Notes: generated from the letters alone by a model not told the origin. Numbered from the stretch's first letter, positions 48,174 through 58,783 are shown. The stretch: DNA of 64,000 bases from Alphaproteobacteria bacterium (GCA_026400845.1 JAPLOH010000110.1:1-64000); one strand, 5' to 3'. A program made the numbers and translations.

Positions 48174-48962
48174 ATGTCCGACGCCCTGCAACGTCGCCTC
48201 GAAACCGCCATCGCCATCGCCACCGAGGCCGGGCAGATGGCGCTGCGGATGCGCCCGCCAGCGGGCGGCGCCGTGGCCACGCTGAAGGACCGGCAGGACT
48301 GGTTGACCGAGGCAGACGGCGCAGTGGAGAATTTCATTTCCGACCGCCTCGCGAGCGCCTTCCCGGCCGACGGCTTCCAGGGCGAGGAGACCGGGAAGGG
48401 TCGCCAAGGCGTGCTGACCTGGGTGGTCGACCCGATCGACGGCACCTCCAACTTCGCCCGCGGCGCCGCGCGGTTCTGCGTCTCGCTTGGTCTCATCGAG
48501 GGGCGCCAATCGGTCGCCGGTGTGCTGGTGGCCCCTGCCTTGGACGAGACCTTCGCGGCCCGGTTGGGCGGCGGCGCGACGCTGAACGGTGCGCCGATCC
48601 GCGCCGCCAACACCGAGGATCTCGCCCGTGCCCAGGTGGAATGCGGCTGGTCGCACCGTCGGTCCAATGCTGACTTCTACCGCATGGTGCAGGGCGTGAT
48701 GGACGCCGGCGCCATGCTGCGGGCCGGCGGCTCGGGCGCGCTGGGCCTGGCCGACGTCGCCGCCGGCCGGATCGACGCCTATATCGAGCAGCACATCAAT
48801 TTGTGGGACGTGGCCGCGGTGATGGCGATCCTCGCCGAGTCAGGCGCCGTGGTGTCGGATTTCACCGCCGGCACTGGCATGACTGAGGGCAACCGTATTT
48901 TCGCCGCCGCGCCGGGCATCGCTGCGGCGCTGCGACAGGCCACGGGGTTCGTGGACGCATAG
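48174..48962 (+). CDS. inositol monophosphatase family protein
   Basis: WVVDPIDGTSNFARGAARFCVSLGL; LWDVAAVMAILAESGAVVSDF. Confidence 0.92.
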   Translation: MSDALQRRLETAIAIATEAGQMALRMRPPAGGAVATLKDRQDWLTEADGAVENFISDRLASAFPADGFQGEETGKGRQGVLTWVVDPIDGTSNFARGAARFCVSLGLIEGRQSVAGVLVAPALDETFAARLGGGATLNGAPIRAANTEDLARAQVECGWSHRRSNADFYRMVQGVMDAGAMLRAGGSGALGLADVAAGRIDAYIEQHINLWDVAAVMAILAESGAVVSDFTAGTGMTEGNRIFAAAPGIAAALRQATGFVDA

Positions 48963-48963
48963 C

Positions 48964-50094
48964 TTGAGCCTGCGGGCGACCCAGCGGCGGCTCGCCCTCG
49001 CGCTCGGCGCCAGCCAGGTGCTGGCCTGGGCGAGCACCTTCTACATCCCGGCGACCATGATCGGCCTCGCGAGCGCCGAACTCGGAGTCTCGCGCACCTG
49101 GCTGCTCGGCGGCTTCTCCTGGTCCCTGCTGGTCTCCGCGATGTGCGCGCCGCGGATCGGCCGGTTCATTGACGCCCATGGCGGCAAACCGGTCCTGGTC
49201 GGCGGCGCGCTGGTCACCGCGGCGGGGCTGGTGGTGCTGGCGATGGCGGGCTCGCTACTCCACTGGTATGCGGCCTGGACGGTGCTCGGCGTCGGCATGG
49301 CGCTCGGGCTCTATGACACGGCATTTGCCACCATCGGCCGTCTCCTCGGGCGTGACGCGCGCCCGGCAATCGTGGGGGTGACGCTGATGGGCGGGTTTGC
49401 GAGTTCCGTCGGCTTTCCGACCGGCACCTGGCTCGCCGCGAGTTTCGGCTGGCGTGCCTCGGTGCTGGCCTATGCGGCGATGCAACTCGCGGTGATCCTG
49501 CCGATCATCCTCGCCTTCATCCCGCGCGACCCCGGCCCGCCGCACCCCATCATCGCCCGACCGGCTCCAGCGCCCGGGGCGATGACCGGGCGCACTGCCT
49601 TCGCGTTGCTCGCAGTGTTCTTCACCAGCCGCGCGGGGATCGGCGCGTTGATCTCGGTGCACGCGCTGGTGCTGCTGAAGGGGATGGGGCTGTAGTGGGT
49701 GGCCTGTTGGCAGGAGGCATGCTGCTTGTTCAGTTGATTCCGTTGAAAGCAATTCGTACGCTCAACGATCGTTCGACGCATCAATTGATGCAGTTGCTTC
49801 GTGGCCTTTCGAGCGATGCTGGGCGGTGCGCCGGCGCTGGTGTTCGCCATCGGCTATGGCCTCAGCAACGGTATCCTGACCATCAACCGCGGTACGCTGC
49901 CGATGCATGTGTTCGGGCCGGCGGGCTATGCGACCTTGCTGGGCCGGCTCGCGCTGCCGAGCCTACTGGCGCAGGCCATCATGCCCACCCTCGCCGCGCC
50001 GCTGATCGACACGATGCCGGCGAGTTGGACATTCGCCGCATTGGGCGCGATTTCGCTCGCGGCCTTCGCATGTCTGCTGCCGCTGAAACGATGA
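48964..50094 (+). pseudogene. MFS transporter disrupted by a ~105-bp non-homologous segment containing stops
   Basis: N-terminal MFS half (48964-49695) and C-terminal half (resumes ~49797, FRAMLGGAPALVFAIGYGLSNG...) in the same frame with four in-frame stops between. Confidence 0.7.
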
Positions 50095-50110
50095 CCGTGC
50101 CGTAGCGGGT

Positions 50111-50305
50111 TCAGCCCTGGGTGGGCGTCGAGCCGCTCGTCTTGGCCTTCGGTGCCTTGTGGGCGGTCTTGGGGCTGGCTGGCTTCATGGTTTTCTTGGC
50201 GGGAAGCCGCTTCTTCGCGCCACTATTCTCTGACGTCTGGGCCATGGCGGCGCCCGGGATGGACAGGCCAATGGCGGCGAGCAGGGCTCTACGGTTGATG
50301 ATCAC
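50111..50305 (-). CDS. small secreted Lys/Ala/Pro-rich hypothetical protein
   Basis: GTG start; INRRALLAAIGLSIPGAAMAQ signal peptide; KKRLPAKKTMKPASPKTAHKAPKAK tail. Confidence 0.5.
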   Translation of the reverse strand: MIINRRALLAAIGLSIPGAAMAQTSENSGAKKRLPAKKTMKPASPKTAHKAPKAKTSGSTPTQG

Positions 50306-50434
50306 GGCGGCGCTCCAGAATGGCGGTTGCGGCAGGGCGGTTATGTTCAGGCTTGACGCGAACAAGTCGCGCTACGTGCCTGAAATATCAATGCACCTCT
50401 TGTCGCGTCGTGGCAAGGTCTTTCAGAATTCCGC

Positions 50435-51566
50435 CTATTGCGCCTGCGCCGAGGCGTCCGAGCGGGTGGCGCCGACGCGGGCGGCCAGGGCGGCGGCCAT
50501 GAAGGCGTCGAGATCGCCGTCGAGCACCGCGTCGGGGTTGCCTTTTTCGACGCCGGTGCGGAGGTCCTTCACCATCTGATAGGGCGCCAGCACGTAGCTG
50601 CGGATCTGGTGGCCCCAGCCGATCGCGGTTTTGGCGTCTTCCTGCGCCGTGCTGATGGCCTCGCGGCGTTGCAGCTCGGCCTCGTACATCCGCGCCTTCA
50701 GCATCCCCATCGCGGTGGCGCGGTTGCGGTGTTGGCTGCGGTCGGTCTGGCAGGCGACGACGATGCCGGACGGGAGATGCGTTATGCGAATGGCGGACTC
50801 GGTCTTGTTGACGTGCTGGCCCCCGGCACCGGAGGCGCGGTAGGTGTCGACCTTGAGGTCCGACGGGTCGATCTCGATTTCGATGGTATCGTCCACCACC
50901 GGATAGACCCATACGCTGGCGAAACTGGTCTGCCGCCGCGCCGCGGCATCGAAGGGCGAGATGCGCACAAGGCGATGCACGCCCGATTCGGTCTTGAGCC
51001 AGCCATAGGCGTTGTCGCCCGTGATCTGGAGGGTCACCGATTTCAGCCCGGCCTGCTCGCCTTCGCTCTGGTCGAGCATCTGTATCTTGTAGTTGTGCTT
51101 CTCCGCCCAGCGCGAATACATCCGCATCAGCATCTCGGCCCAGTCCTGCGCCTCGGTGCCGCCGGCGCCTGCGTTGATTTCCATGTAGCAGTCATTGCCG
51201 TCGGCCTCGCCGGACAGCAGGCTCTCGAACTCGCGGCGCTTGGCTTCCTCGGCGAGCACCCTCAGCGTGGCGAGCCCCTCGGTGACCATCGCCGACTCGC
51301 TTTCGGCCTCCGCCATCTCGATCAGCTCAATGGTGTCGGCGACCTCGGTTTCGAGCCGGATCACGCCCTCGATCAGACCAGCGAGGCGGTTGCGTTCACG
51401 CATCAGCTCCTGCGCCTTCGCGGCGTCGTTCCAGACGTCGGGATCCTCGGCGCGGTGGTTCAGTTCCTCGAGGCGAGGAAGCGCGACATCCCAGTCAAAG
51501 ATGCCTCCTCAGCAGCGCGACGGACTGCTTGATCTGTTGGTTGAGGGCGTCGGATTCGGCGGACAT
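50435..51566 (-). CDS. prfB: peptide chain release factor 2 with programmed +1 frameshift at UGA 51495-51497
   Basis: [23 protein letters not shown] then CTT TGA C slippery site preceded by AGGAGG; after +1 shift [15 protein letters not shown]...; [19 protein letters not shown] motif. Confidence 0.95.
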
Positions 51567-51611
51567 GGTCTCGTCTTCCGGTGAAAAATCAGGAGAACAA
51601 TGAGGGGCGCG

Positions 51612-54272
51612 TCAATACAACCCGTCCATCGAACTGTCGACCCCGGCGGCGGCCGGCTTGGCCGGTTTGGCGGCCAGGGTCTCGCCCTCGGCGGGCGCCA
51701 CGGGTGGCGGCGCGCCGCCGACCGGGCCGGAGGCGCCGGGCACCTGCCCGGTCTTGAAGGCGTCGGTCACCTGGCCGTTGCCGGCATCCCAGGACGCCAT
51801 GGTGACGCCGGGGGGCGGCACGAATTTGAGGTTCGGCCGGGCCTTGAGGGCGACGGCCATGAAATCATGCCACACCGGGGCGGCGTTGCTGCTGCCGGTC
51901 TCGTTGTTGCCGAGCGTGGTCGGCGTGTCGAACCCGATCCATACGGCCGTGACGAGATCGGGCGTGAAGCCGACGAACCAGTTGTCGTTGAACTCCTGGC
52001 TGGTGCCGGTCTTCCCCGCGATCTGGCGGTTGAGCCCGGCACCAGCCGCAACGCCGGTGCCCCGGGTGACGACGCCCTGCATCATGGTGACCAGCTGAAA
52101 TACGCTCGCCGCATCGACCACCTGCTTGCGCGCGTCGGCGAGCAGCGGCGGGCGGGTGGGGTCGTTGCAGCCGGTGCACTCCGCCGCTGGCGCCCGCCAC
52201 AGGACCTTGCCGTCGCGGTCCTGCACGCTGTCGATCAGCGTCGGGATCACCTCGCGGCCGCCGGCAGCCAATGCGGCATAGCCCGCCGCATTGCGCATCA
52301 CCGTGGTCTCGACCGCGCCGAGGGCGGCAGGGAGCACGCGCGGCATGTCGTCGACCACGTGCAGCCCTATCGCCGTCTGCGCCACCGCCTGCATGCCGAC
52401 CCGGTCGGCCACCCGGACGGTAACCAGGTTGAGGGATTTTTCGAGCGCGACACGCAACGGCACCGGGCCGTTGAATTCGAGATCGAAATTCCCTGGCCGC
52501 CATTTGCCCGCCGCCCCCTGGTCGACCACGAAGGGGGCGTCGAGGAATTTCTGCGACGGCGAGATATTGGCCATCATCGCCGTCAGATACACGTAGGGCT
52601 TGAAGCTGGAGCCCGGCTGGCGGCTCGCCTGGGTGGCGCGGTTGAACTGGCTGAGCTCGAAACTCCAGCCGCCCGACATCGCCAGCACCCGCCCGGTCGC
52701 CGGGTCGAGTGCGACCAGCGCGCCCTGCACTTTCGGCACTTGGCGCAACAGCAAACGCTCGGTGCGGGCGGGATTGCGCCCTTGGGCTGCCACAGCGGGC
52801 GCCGGTTCGACCATCACGAGGTCGCCCGGGACGACTACTTCCGCCATTTTGCGCGGCGCTGGGCCGGGCTTGCCGTCCTTCAGCGCCCGCGCCCAGCCAA
52901 GATCGGCGATCTGCATCGGCGCCACGCGGGGTTGCACGATACTGGTGCCCGCGGTGCGCTCCATGAAACCGAGCCGCGCCTCGGTGTCATTCGCCTCGAT
53001 CACCACCGCGAGCCGCCAATCCGGCAGCATGCCGGCCGGGCGCGGCGTCAGTGCCAGCGCGTTGGTCCAGGTTTGGCGGAAGGCGCCGGATGCTTCCACA
53101 TGCGCCACCGGCCCGCGCCAGCCGCCGCGCCGCTGATCGTAGCGCAGCAAGCCGTCATGCAGCGCCTTGTCGGCGGCGATCTGCAGGGCAGGATCGAGCG
53201 TGGTGCGCACCACGAGCCCACCCTGGGTGGTGCGATCGGGGCCGAAGCGCTCGATCAAGGTGCGTCGCACCTCCTCGCCGAAATATTCGCCGCCGGCGAC
53301 CACCTCGGGTCGGCGGAACGGCGAGGGGGCGATCGGCGTCGCCTTGGCCTGGGCTGCCTGCGCGGCGGTGATCGCGCGGTCATCGGCGAGGCGGTCGATC
53401 ACCCAGTCGCGCCGGGCACGGGCGGCGTCGGGGAAGCGGAAGGGGTTGTAGTTGTTGGGCGCCTTGGGCAGGGCGGCGAGGAAGGCGGCCTCGGGCAGGG
53501 TGATCTCGTCGAGCGGCTTGTTGAAATAGGTCTGCGCAGCGGCGGCCACGCCGTAGCTTTGCAGACCCAGGAAAATCTCATTGAGATAGAGCTCCAGGAT
53601 GCGATCCTTGGGCAGTGACTGCTCGATGCGCGCGGCCAGGATCATCTCCTTGGCCTTGCGCGCGATCGAGACCTCGTTGGTCAGCAGCATGTTCTTGGCG
53701 ACCTGCTGGGTGATCGTCGAGGCGCCGATCGGGCGGCGGCCCTGGCCGTATTGCAGCACGTCGGTCACCACCGCGCGCAGGATCGCCACCGGGTCGATGC
53801 CTTTGTGGGTATAGAAGTTCTGGTCCTCGGCGGAGATGAAGGCCTGCTTCACCACGTCCGGCACCGCATTGGCGGGGACGAAGATGCGCCGCTCGGTGGC
53901 GAGTTCGGCGAGCAGGCGGGCGTCACCGGTGTAGAGCCGGCTCATCACCCGCGGCTGGTAGGTGCGCAGGCTTTCGATGTCCGGCAGGTCGGCACTGAAG
54001 CGTTGGTAGCCGGCGTAGAGCACCACGGCGCCGGCCACCGCGCCGAGCACGAAGAGGCCAAAGACCAGCGAAATCAGCCGCCGCAGCCAGCCCAGCGGCG
54101 CGGCCTTGCGGCGCGGCTTTTCCGGCTTCGACCGCTTCGAGATCGGCGGCGGGGCGTCAGCCGCCTCCGGCCCGGCCGCGGGTGCCAAGTCGGGCGCAGC
54201 CTCCGGCAGCGGCGCGGCGCGGGGGCGCCGGCGCCCGCCGAGCGGATCGCCAGCGGTCAGAGGTTCGTTCAT
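51612..54272 (-). CDS. mrcA: penicillin-binding protein 1A (class A)
   Basis: Transglycosylase FISAEDQNFYTHKGIDPVAILRA..GASTITQQVAKNMLL and transpeptidase RQPGSSFKPYVYLTAM, AGKTGTSQEFNDNWFVGFTPD. Confidence 0.95.
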   Translation of the reverse strand: MNEPLTAGDPLGGRRRPRAAPLPEAAPDLAPAAGPEAADAPPPISKRSKPEKPRRKAAPLGWLRRLISLVFGLFVLGAVAGAVVLYAGYQRFSADLPDIESLRTYQPRVMSRLYTGDARLLAELATERRIFVPANAVPDVVKQAFISAEDQNFYTHKGIDPVAILRAVVTDVLQYGQGRRPIGASTITQQVAKNMLLTNEVSIARKAKEMILAARIEQSLPKDRILELYLNEIFLGLQSYGVAAAAQTYFNKPLDEITLPEAAFLAALPKAPNNYNPFRFPDAARARRDWVIDRLADDRAITAAQAAQAKATPIAPSPFRRPEVVAGGEYFGEEVRRTLIERFGPDRTTQGGLVVRTTLDPALQIAADKALHDGLLRYDQRRGGWRGPVAHVEASGAFRQTWTNALALTPRPAGMLPDWRLAVVIEANDTEARLGFMERTAGTSIVQPRVAPMQIADLGWARALKDGKPGPAPRKMAEVVVPGDLVMVEPAPAVAAQGRNPARTERLLLRQVPKVQGALVALDPATGRVLAMSGGWSFELSQFNRATQASRQPGSSFKPYVYLTAMMANISPSQKFLDAPFVVDQGAAGKWRPGNFDLEFNGPVPLRVALEKSLNLVTVRVADRVGMQAVAQTAIGLHVVDDMPRVLPAALGAVETTVMRNAAGYAALAAGGREVIPTLIDSVQDRDGKVLWRAPAAECTGCNDPTRPPLLADARKQVVDAASVFQLVTMMQGVVTRGTGVAAGAGLNRQIAGKTGTSQEFNDNWFVGFTPDLVTAVWIGFDTPTTLGNNETGSSNAAPVWHDFMAVALKARPNLKFVPPPGVTMASWDAGNGQVTDAFKTGQVPGASGPVGGAPPPVAPAEGETLAAKPAKPAAAGVDSSMDGLY

Positions 54273-54319
54273 GCGCGGGCAGTTACACCAGATCGTGGCG
54301 CCAACGGTAGTGTCTCGCC

Positions 54320-55153
54320 TCAGCCCTGCGCCGGCGGCGGACCGGCGGATTTCTCCGGCCGGACGGCGAACCACGCATCCACCGCGCGGCGCATGGCGGC
54401 GGCGACTTTCGCACGATGCTCGGGCCGTCGCAGCGCCGCCTCGTCCTCCCGATTGGACATGAAACCCATCTCGACCAGCACGCTCGGGATATCGGCGGCC
54501 TTGAGCACCATGAAACTGGCATGGCGCGCGGGGTTCTGGATCAGCCGGAGATCATGGCCGAATTCGCCCACCACCCGGCTCGCCAGCCGCGCCGAGCCCT
54601 GGCGGGTTTCCTGGCGCACCAGGCTCGAAAGGATGCGCGACACCTCGGGCGGAGTATCGCGGAAGGCGGGACCGCCGAAGCGGTCGGCGGCATTCTCGCG
54701 CTGCGCCAGCGCCGCGGTCTGGCGGTCGGACGCGGCGTCGGACAATGTGTAGACGCTGGCGCCGCGCACGCTGCGATCGCCGAGTGCATCGGCGTGCATG
54801 GAGACGAACAGCGCCGCGCCCCGCCGCTGCGCGAAGGCGACACGCTGTTCGAGCGGGACGAACACGTCGCGCGTGCGTGTCAGCTCGACGCGGTAGCGGC
54901 CGGCAGCGGCGAGTTGGCGCTGCAACTCCTGCGCCGCCGCAAGGGCGACATGCTTCTCGTAGGTGCCGGAGATGCCGATCGCGCCTGGGTCCTTGCCGCC
55001 ATGGCCGGGATCGAGCACCACCAGCGGCAGGCCGGGCTTGGCCGGTTTCGTGGGTGACGGACGCGCCGCCGGGGCGGCGGCCGCCGCCTGCTCCGGCCAC
55101 ATGAACCGGGCAGTCACTCCAGCGACAAGCAGGACACGGCGGGAGATCAACAC
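54320..55153 (-). CDS. N-acetylmuramoyl-L-alanine amidase (Amidase_3)
   Basis: VVLDPGHGGKDPGAIGISGTYEKHVALAAAQELQRQL; FVSMHADA; VLVEMGFMSNREDEA. Confidence 0.95.
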   Translation of the reverse strand: MLISRRVLLVAGVTARFMWPEQAAAAAPAARPSPTKPAKPGLPLVVLDPGHGGKDPGAIGISGTYEKHVALAAAQELQRQLAAAGRYRVELTRTRDVFVPLEQRVAFAQRRGAALFVSMHADALGDRSVRGASVYTLSDAASDRQTAALAQRENAADRFGGPAFRDTPPEVSRILSSLVRQETRQGSARLASRVVGEFGHDLRLIQNPARHASFMVLKAADIPSVLVEMGFMSNREDEAALRRPEHRAKVAAAMRRAVDAWFAVRPEKSAGPPPAQG

Positions 55154-55789
55154 AGACCCTCGTTCGCGGACACCGCGCGAAACCTAACAAATAACTTACA
55201 GAAAAGCACCTTATCTATTGATTAAGGCGAATTCACGGTCGGCGTTCCCAGCTCTGGCACATGTGCGCTTGCACAAGAGCGGGGTTTGCTCCATGGTCCT
55301 TCAGCTACGGTGACGTCACCGGATCGGCGCGCTTGCGCAGGGTTCGGGGGTCCATGCGACGGCGATGCAGGGGCTGGCAATACGCCAGGATGCGCAGAGC
55401 AGGCTCGCAAAACCCGCCACCGTCCGCGCCGCGCGCTGTCAGCGCCGGCTAGGCCGCAGATGCAGGCGCCGCCATGGAGGGCGGCCGTATCGGGCGGCGG
55501 TGGGGGACGCGCAAGCGCCCGGCAACAAGTTTCACCGGGGCGGCGCGCCCTTATCCGGCGCGCGCCCGACCGCAGATACAGGGTCCGATGACCGCCGCGA
55601 CGAGTGTTTTTTCCGGGACCGACTTCTCGAACCGTATTCGGTTCCCGGCACGCGCGCGTTCTTCGTTCGACGCTACCGCCTCCCTGCCACTCCTGCGACC
55701 GGGTCAGCCCCTCCCGCCATGCCTATCGCCCCCGACGCGCGCCGACTTAGCGGCGCGCGCGACCAGGGCCCACCGGAGTTCAGGGCTTA

Positions 55790-58732
55790 ATGACCAAGCG
55801 CATGTTGATCGACGCCACCAACGCGGAAGAAACCCGCGTTGTGGTGCTGGACGGTACCCGCCTCGAGGATTTTGACGTCGAGACGTCAACCAAGAAGCAA
55901 CTCAAGGGAAACATCTATCTCGCCAAGGTGGTCCGCGTGGAGCCCTCGCTCCAGGCGGCCTTCGTGGAATATGGCGGCGGCCGTCACGGCTTCCTCGCCT
56001 TCGGCGAAATCCATCCCGACTACTACCAGATCCCGGTCGCTGACCGGCAGCGGCTGATCGCCATGCAGGCCGAGGAGGCCCGCGCCGAAGCGGAAGCCGA
56101 GGAGGCGGAGGACGCCGAGGAGAAGCCCGCCCCGCGCCGCGAGCGTGACCGCCGCCGCGAGCCAGACCGCGAGCCAGACCGCGAGCCCGCCCGCGAGCAG
56201 GCCTCTCCGCTTGAGGTCAGCTTCGGCGAGGTGACCTATGGCGCCTTCGATCCCGATGCAGCACCGACCGGCGACGTGATGGCCGCCGTTCCCGCGGACG
56301 AAGCCCCCGTGCCCGTCGAGGAGGCCGGCGCGCCGGAGCCCTACGACGCGGCCCGCGACGAGGTGCCCGACGAGCCCGGCTATGACGATCTCGACGCGCC
56401 CCCCTCCGACCAGGCGCCGCCCGAGGCGCTCGGTGGCGAAAGCGACGTTTTCGAAGGCAATGGTGCCGAGGAGGCCCGCGCACGGCGCTCGTCGCGTTTC
56501 CTGCGCAACTATCGCATCCAGGAGGTGATCCGCCGCCGCCAGATCCTGCTCATCCAGGTGGTCAAGGAGGAGCGCGGCACCAAGGGCGCGGCGCTTACCA
56601 CCTATATCTCGCTCGCCGGCCGCTTCTGCGTGCTGATGCCGAACTCGCCGCGTGGCGGCGGCATTTCGCGCAAAATCACGTCGGCCGCCGATCGCCGCCG
56701 CCTCAAGGAAATCACCGCCGAGCTGGAAATTCCCCAGGGCATGGGGCTGATCGTCAGAACGGCGGGCGCCGCGCGACCAAAACCCGAGATCAAGCGCGAC
56801 TGCGAATACCTGATGCGCCTGTGGGACGACATCCGCGAGCACACCATGCAGTCGATGGCGCCGGCGCTGATCTACGAGGAGGCGAGCCTCATCAAGCGCG
56901 CCATCCGCGACGGCTACTCGCGCGATATCGACGAGGTGCTCGTCGATGGCCGCGAGAGCTGGAAGGCGGCGCATGATTTCATGCGCATGCTGATGCCCGC
57001 CCATGCCCGCAAGGTGATCCAGTGGCGCGAAGCGGAAACCGGCGGCCAGTCGCTGTTCAGCCGCATGGGGGTCGAAGCCCAGCTCGACGCTATGCTGTCG
57101 CCCAACGTGCAGCTCAAATCGGGCGGCTATCTCGTCATCAACCAGGCCGAGGCGCTGGTCGCCATCGACGTCAACTCGGGCCGTTCGACGCGTGAGCGGA
57201 ACATCGAGGAGACGGCGCTGCGCACCAACCTCGAAGCCGCCGAGGAAGCCGCCCGCCAGCTTCGCCTGCGCGATCTCGCGGGGTTGATCGTCATCGATTT
57301 CATCGACATGGAATCGCGCAAGAACAACGCGATGGTCGAGCGCCGCCTGAAGGACTCGCTGAAGAACGATCGCGCGCGCATCCAGGTCGGTTCGATCAGC
57401 CATTTCGGCCTGCTGGAGATGAGCCGCCAGCGGCTGCGCCCCAGCCTGACGGAAACCAACTTCGTCACCTGCCCGCATTGCAGCGGCCTCGGCCATGTCC
57501 GCAGCGTGGAAAGCAGCGCGATGCACGTGCTGCGCGCGGTGGAGGAGGAGGGCGCGAAGGCCCGTTCGGCGCTCATCACCGTGCATGTCGCCGGGGCGGT
57601 CGCGATGTATCTGCTCAACCACAAGCGCGATCGCCTGGTCGACATCGAGACGCGGACGGGCATGCGGGTGCATTTCGCCGCCGATGACAGCCTCGCCGCG
57701 CCGCAGGTTCGGGTCGTGCGCGAGCGCGCCCTCGAACCCGGCGAGCGGCCGACGGTGATCCCCATTGCCGCGGCGCCGGTCGCGACAGCGCCGGACGAGA
57801 TCGAGGAGGAGGATGTCGCCTTCGCCGGCGACGTCGAGGAGCCGGCCGCGCCGGCGGCGGATGACGCAGCGGCTGGGGCCGAGGCCCGGGATGAGGAAAG
57901 TCGCCGGCGTGGCCGCCGTCGCCGTCGTGGCGGCCGCCGCGAGGATGGCGAGGAAGCCAAGGCCGACGCCCCGGCTGTAGCGGCCCCGATCGCCGATGGC
58001 GAAAGCGAGACCACGCTCACCGATGCCGCCGACGCCCCACCTGTCGAGGTCGCCGCGGCAGACGCTGCAGCCGGCGACCAGCCGACGCTCGATGAGAACG
58101 CGCTTGACGAGAACGGCCGCCCGCGCGCCCGGCGCCGTGGTCGGCGTGGCGGCCGTCGCCGTCGTCGCGACGAGGACGGCAACGAGATCCCCGATACCGC
58201 TGAGGCCTCGGCCGAAGGTGACGAGGCCCCGCCGGCGGTGACGCCTGCCCCCGCTTTTGTCGCTCCCGTGTTCGTCGCCCCCGCCTATTCCGGCCCGACC
58301 CCGGCGGACCCGTTCGGCGGCCAGCAGATCATCGACATCTTCGATATCATGGAGCAGCAGGCCGAAGCCGAGCAGGCCGCCGCGACCGTCGCGCCTCGTG
58401 CGGCGGAACCTGTGGCTGTGGTGGTGGAAGCCGTCGAGGCCATCGTCGTGGCGGCACCGGAATCCGCGGCGGAACTGCTGATCGCGCCAACGGCGCCGGA
58501 GCAGGCGGCCGCCGCGCCGGTGCCGGTCGACGTTGCCATCCCCGAGGTCGCCATCCCCGAAGTCGTGGCGCCGGAGGCAGCCCCGGAGGCACCGAAGGAG
58601 ACGCACGCCGCGGCGGAGCCGGCCGCCGCCGCCGTCTCTGAACCTGACGTTGGCCCTGCGATCAAGCCGATCGTGCTCGGCGAGGATCCAGCCCCCGCCT
58701 CCCCGCCCAAGCGCGGGTGGTGGCGGCGCTGA
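55790..58732 (+). CDS. rne: ribonuclease E/G
   Basis: KRMLIDATNAEETRVVVLDG, LVAIDVNSGRSTRERNIEETALRTNLEAAEEAARQLRLRDLAGLIVIDFIDM, CPHCSGLGHVRS; disordered R/E/A/P-rich C-terminus. Confidence 0.95.
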   Translation: MTKRMLIDATNAEETRVVVLDGTRLEDFDVETSTKKQLKGNIYLAKVVRVEPSLQAAFVEYGGGRHGFLAFGEIHPDYYQIPVADRQRLIAMQAEEARAEAEAEEAEDAEEKPAPRRERDRRREPDREPDREPAREQASPLEVSFGEVTYGAFDPDAAPTGDVMAAVPADEAPVPVEEAGAPEPYDAARDEVPDEPGYDDLDAPPSDQAPPEALGGESDVFEGNGAEEARARRSSRFLRNYRIQEVIRRRQILLIQVVKEERGTKGAALTTYISLAGRFCVLMPNSPRGGGISRKITSAADRRRLKEITAELEIPQGMGLIVRTAGAARPKPEIKRDCEYLMRLWDDIREHTMQSMAPALIYEEASLIKRAIRDGYSRDIDEVLVDGRESWKAAHDFMRMLMPAHARKVIQWREAETGGQSLFSRMGVEAQLDAMLSPNVQLKSGGYLVINQAEALVAIDVNSGRSTRERNIEETALRTNLEAAEEAARQLRLRDLAGLIVIDFIDMESRKNNAMVERRLKDSLKNDRARIQVGSISHFGLLEMSRQRLRPSLTETNFVTCPHCSGLGHVRSVESSAMHVLRAVEEEGAKARSALITVHVAGAVAMYLLNHKRDRLVDIETRTGMRVHFAADDSLAAPQVRVVRERALEPGERPTVIPIAAAPVATAPDEIEEEDVAFAGDVEEPAAPAADDAAAGAEARDEESRRRGRRRRRGGRREDGEEAKADAPAVAAPIADGESETTLTDAADAPPVEVAAADAAAGDQPTLDENALDENGRPRARRRGRRGGRRRRRDEDGNEIPDTAEASAEGDEAPPAVTPAPAFVAPVFVAPAYSGPTPADPFGGQQIIDIFDIMEQQAEAEQAAATVAPRAAEPVAVVVEAVEAIVVAAPESAAELLIAPTAPEQAAAAPVPVDVAIPEVAIPEVVAPEAAPEAPKETHAAAEPAAAAVSEPDVGPAIKPIVLGEDPAPASPPKRGWWRR

Positions 58733-58740
58733 ACCCGGTC

Positions 58741-58774
58741 GGGGAGCGCCTGCCGGTCCCGGCAGGCGCTCCCC
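58741..58774. terminator. bidirectional hairpin between convergent genes
   Basis: GGGGAGCGCCTGCCGG-TC-CCGGCAGGCGCTCCCC, perfect 16-bp stem. Confidence 0.75.
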
Positions 58775-58783
58775 TTACCCGCG

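Noticed and set aside
55255-55273. Sigma-54-like TGGCAC...TTGC
   Set aside because: GG to GC spacing is 13 nt rather than 10, so not a functional -24/-12 promoter
55365-55790. 141-aa ORF upstream of rne ending in TAATG
   Set aside because: Random-looking Arg/Ala-rich translation; kept only as a note in the leader finding
56156-56200. Direct repeats CGCGAGCCAGAC in rne
   Set aside because: Encodes the normal low-complexity acidic/basic insertion of alphaproteobacterial RNase E
55886-58606. 906-aa minus-strand ORF
   Set aside because: Antisense to rne; low-complexity shadow ORF
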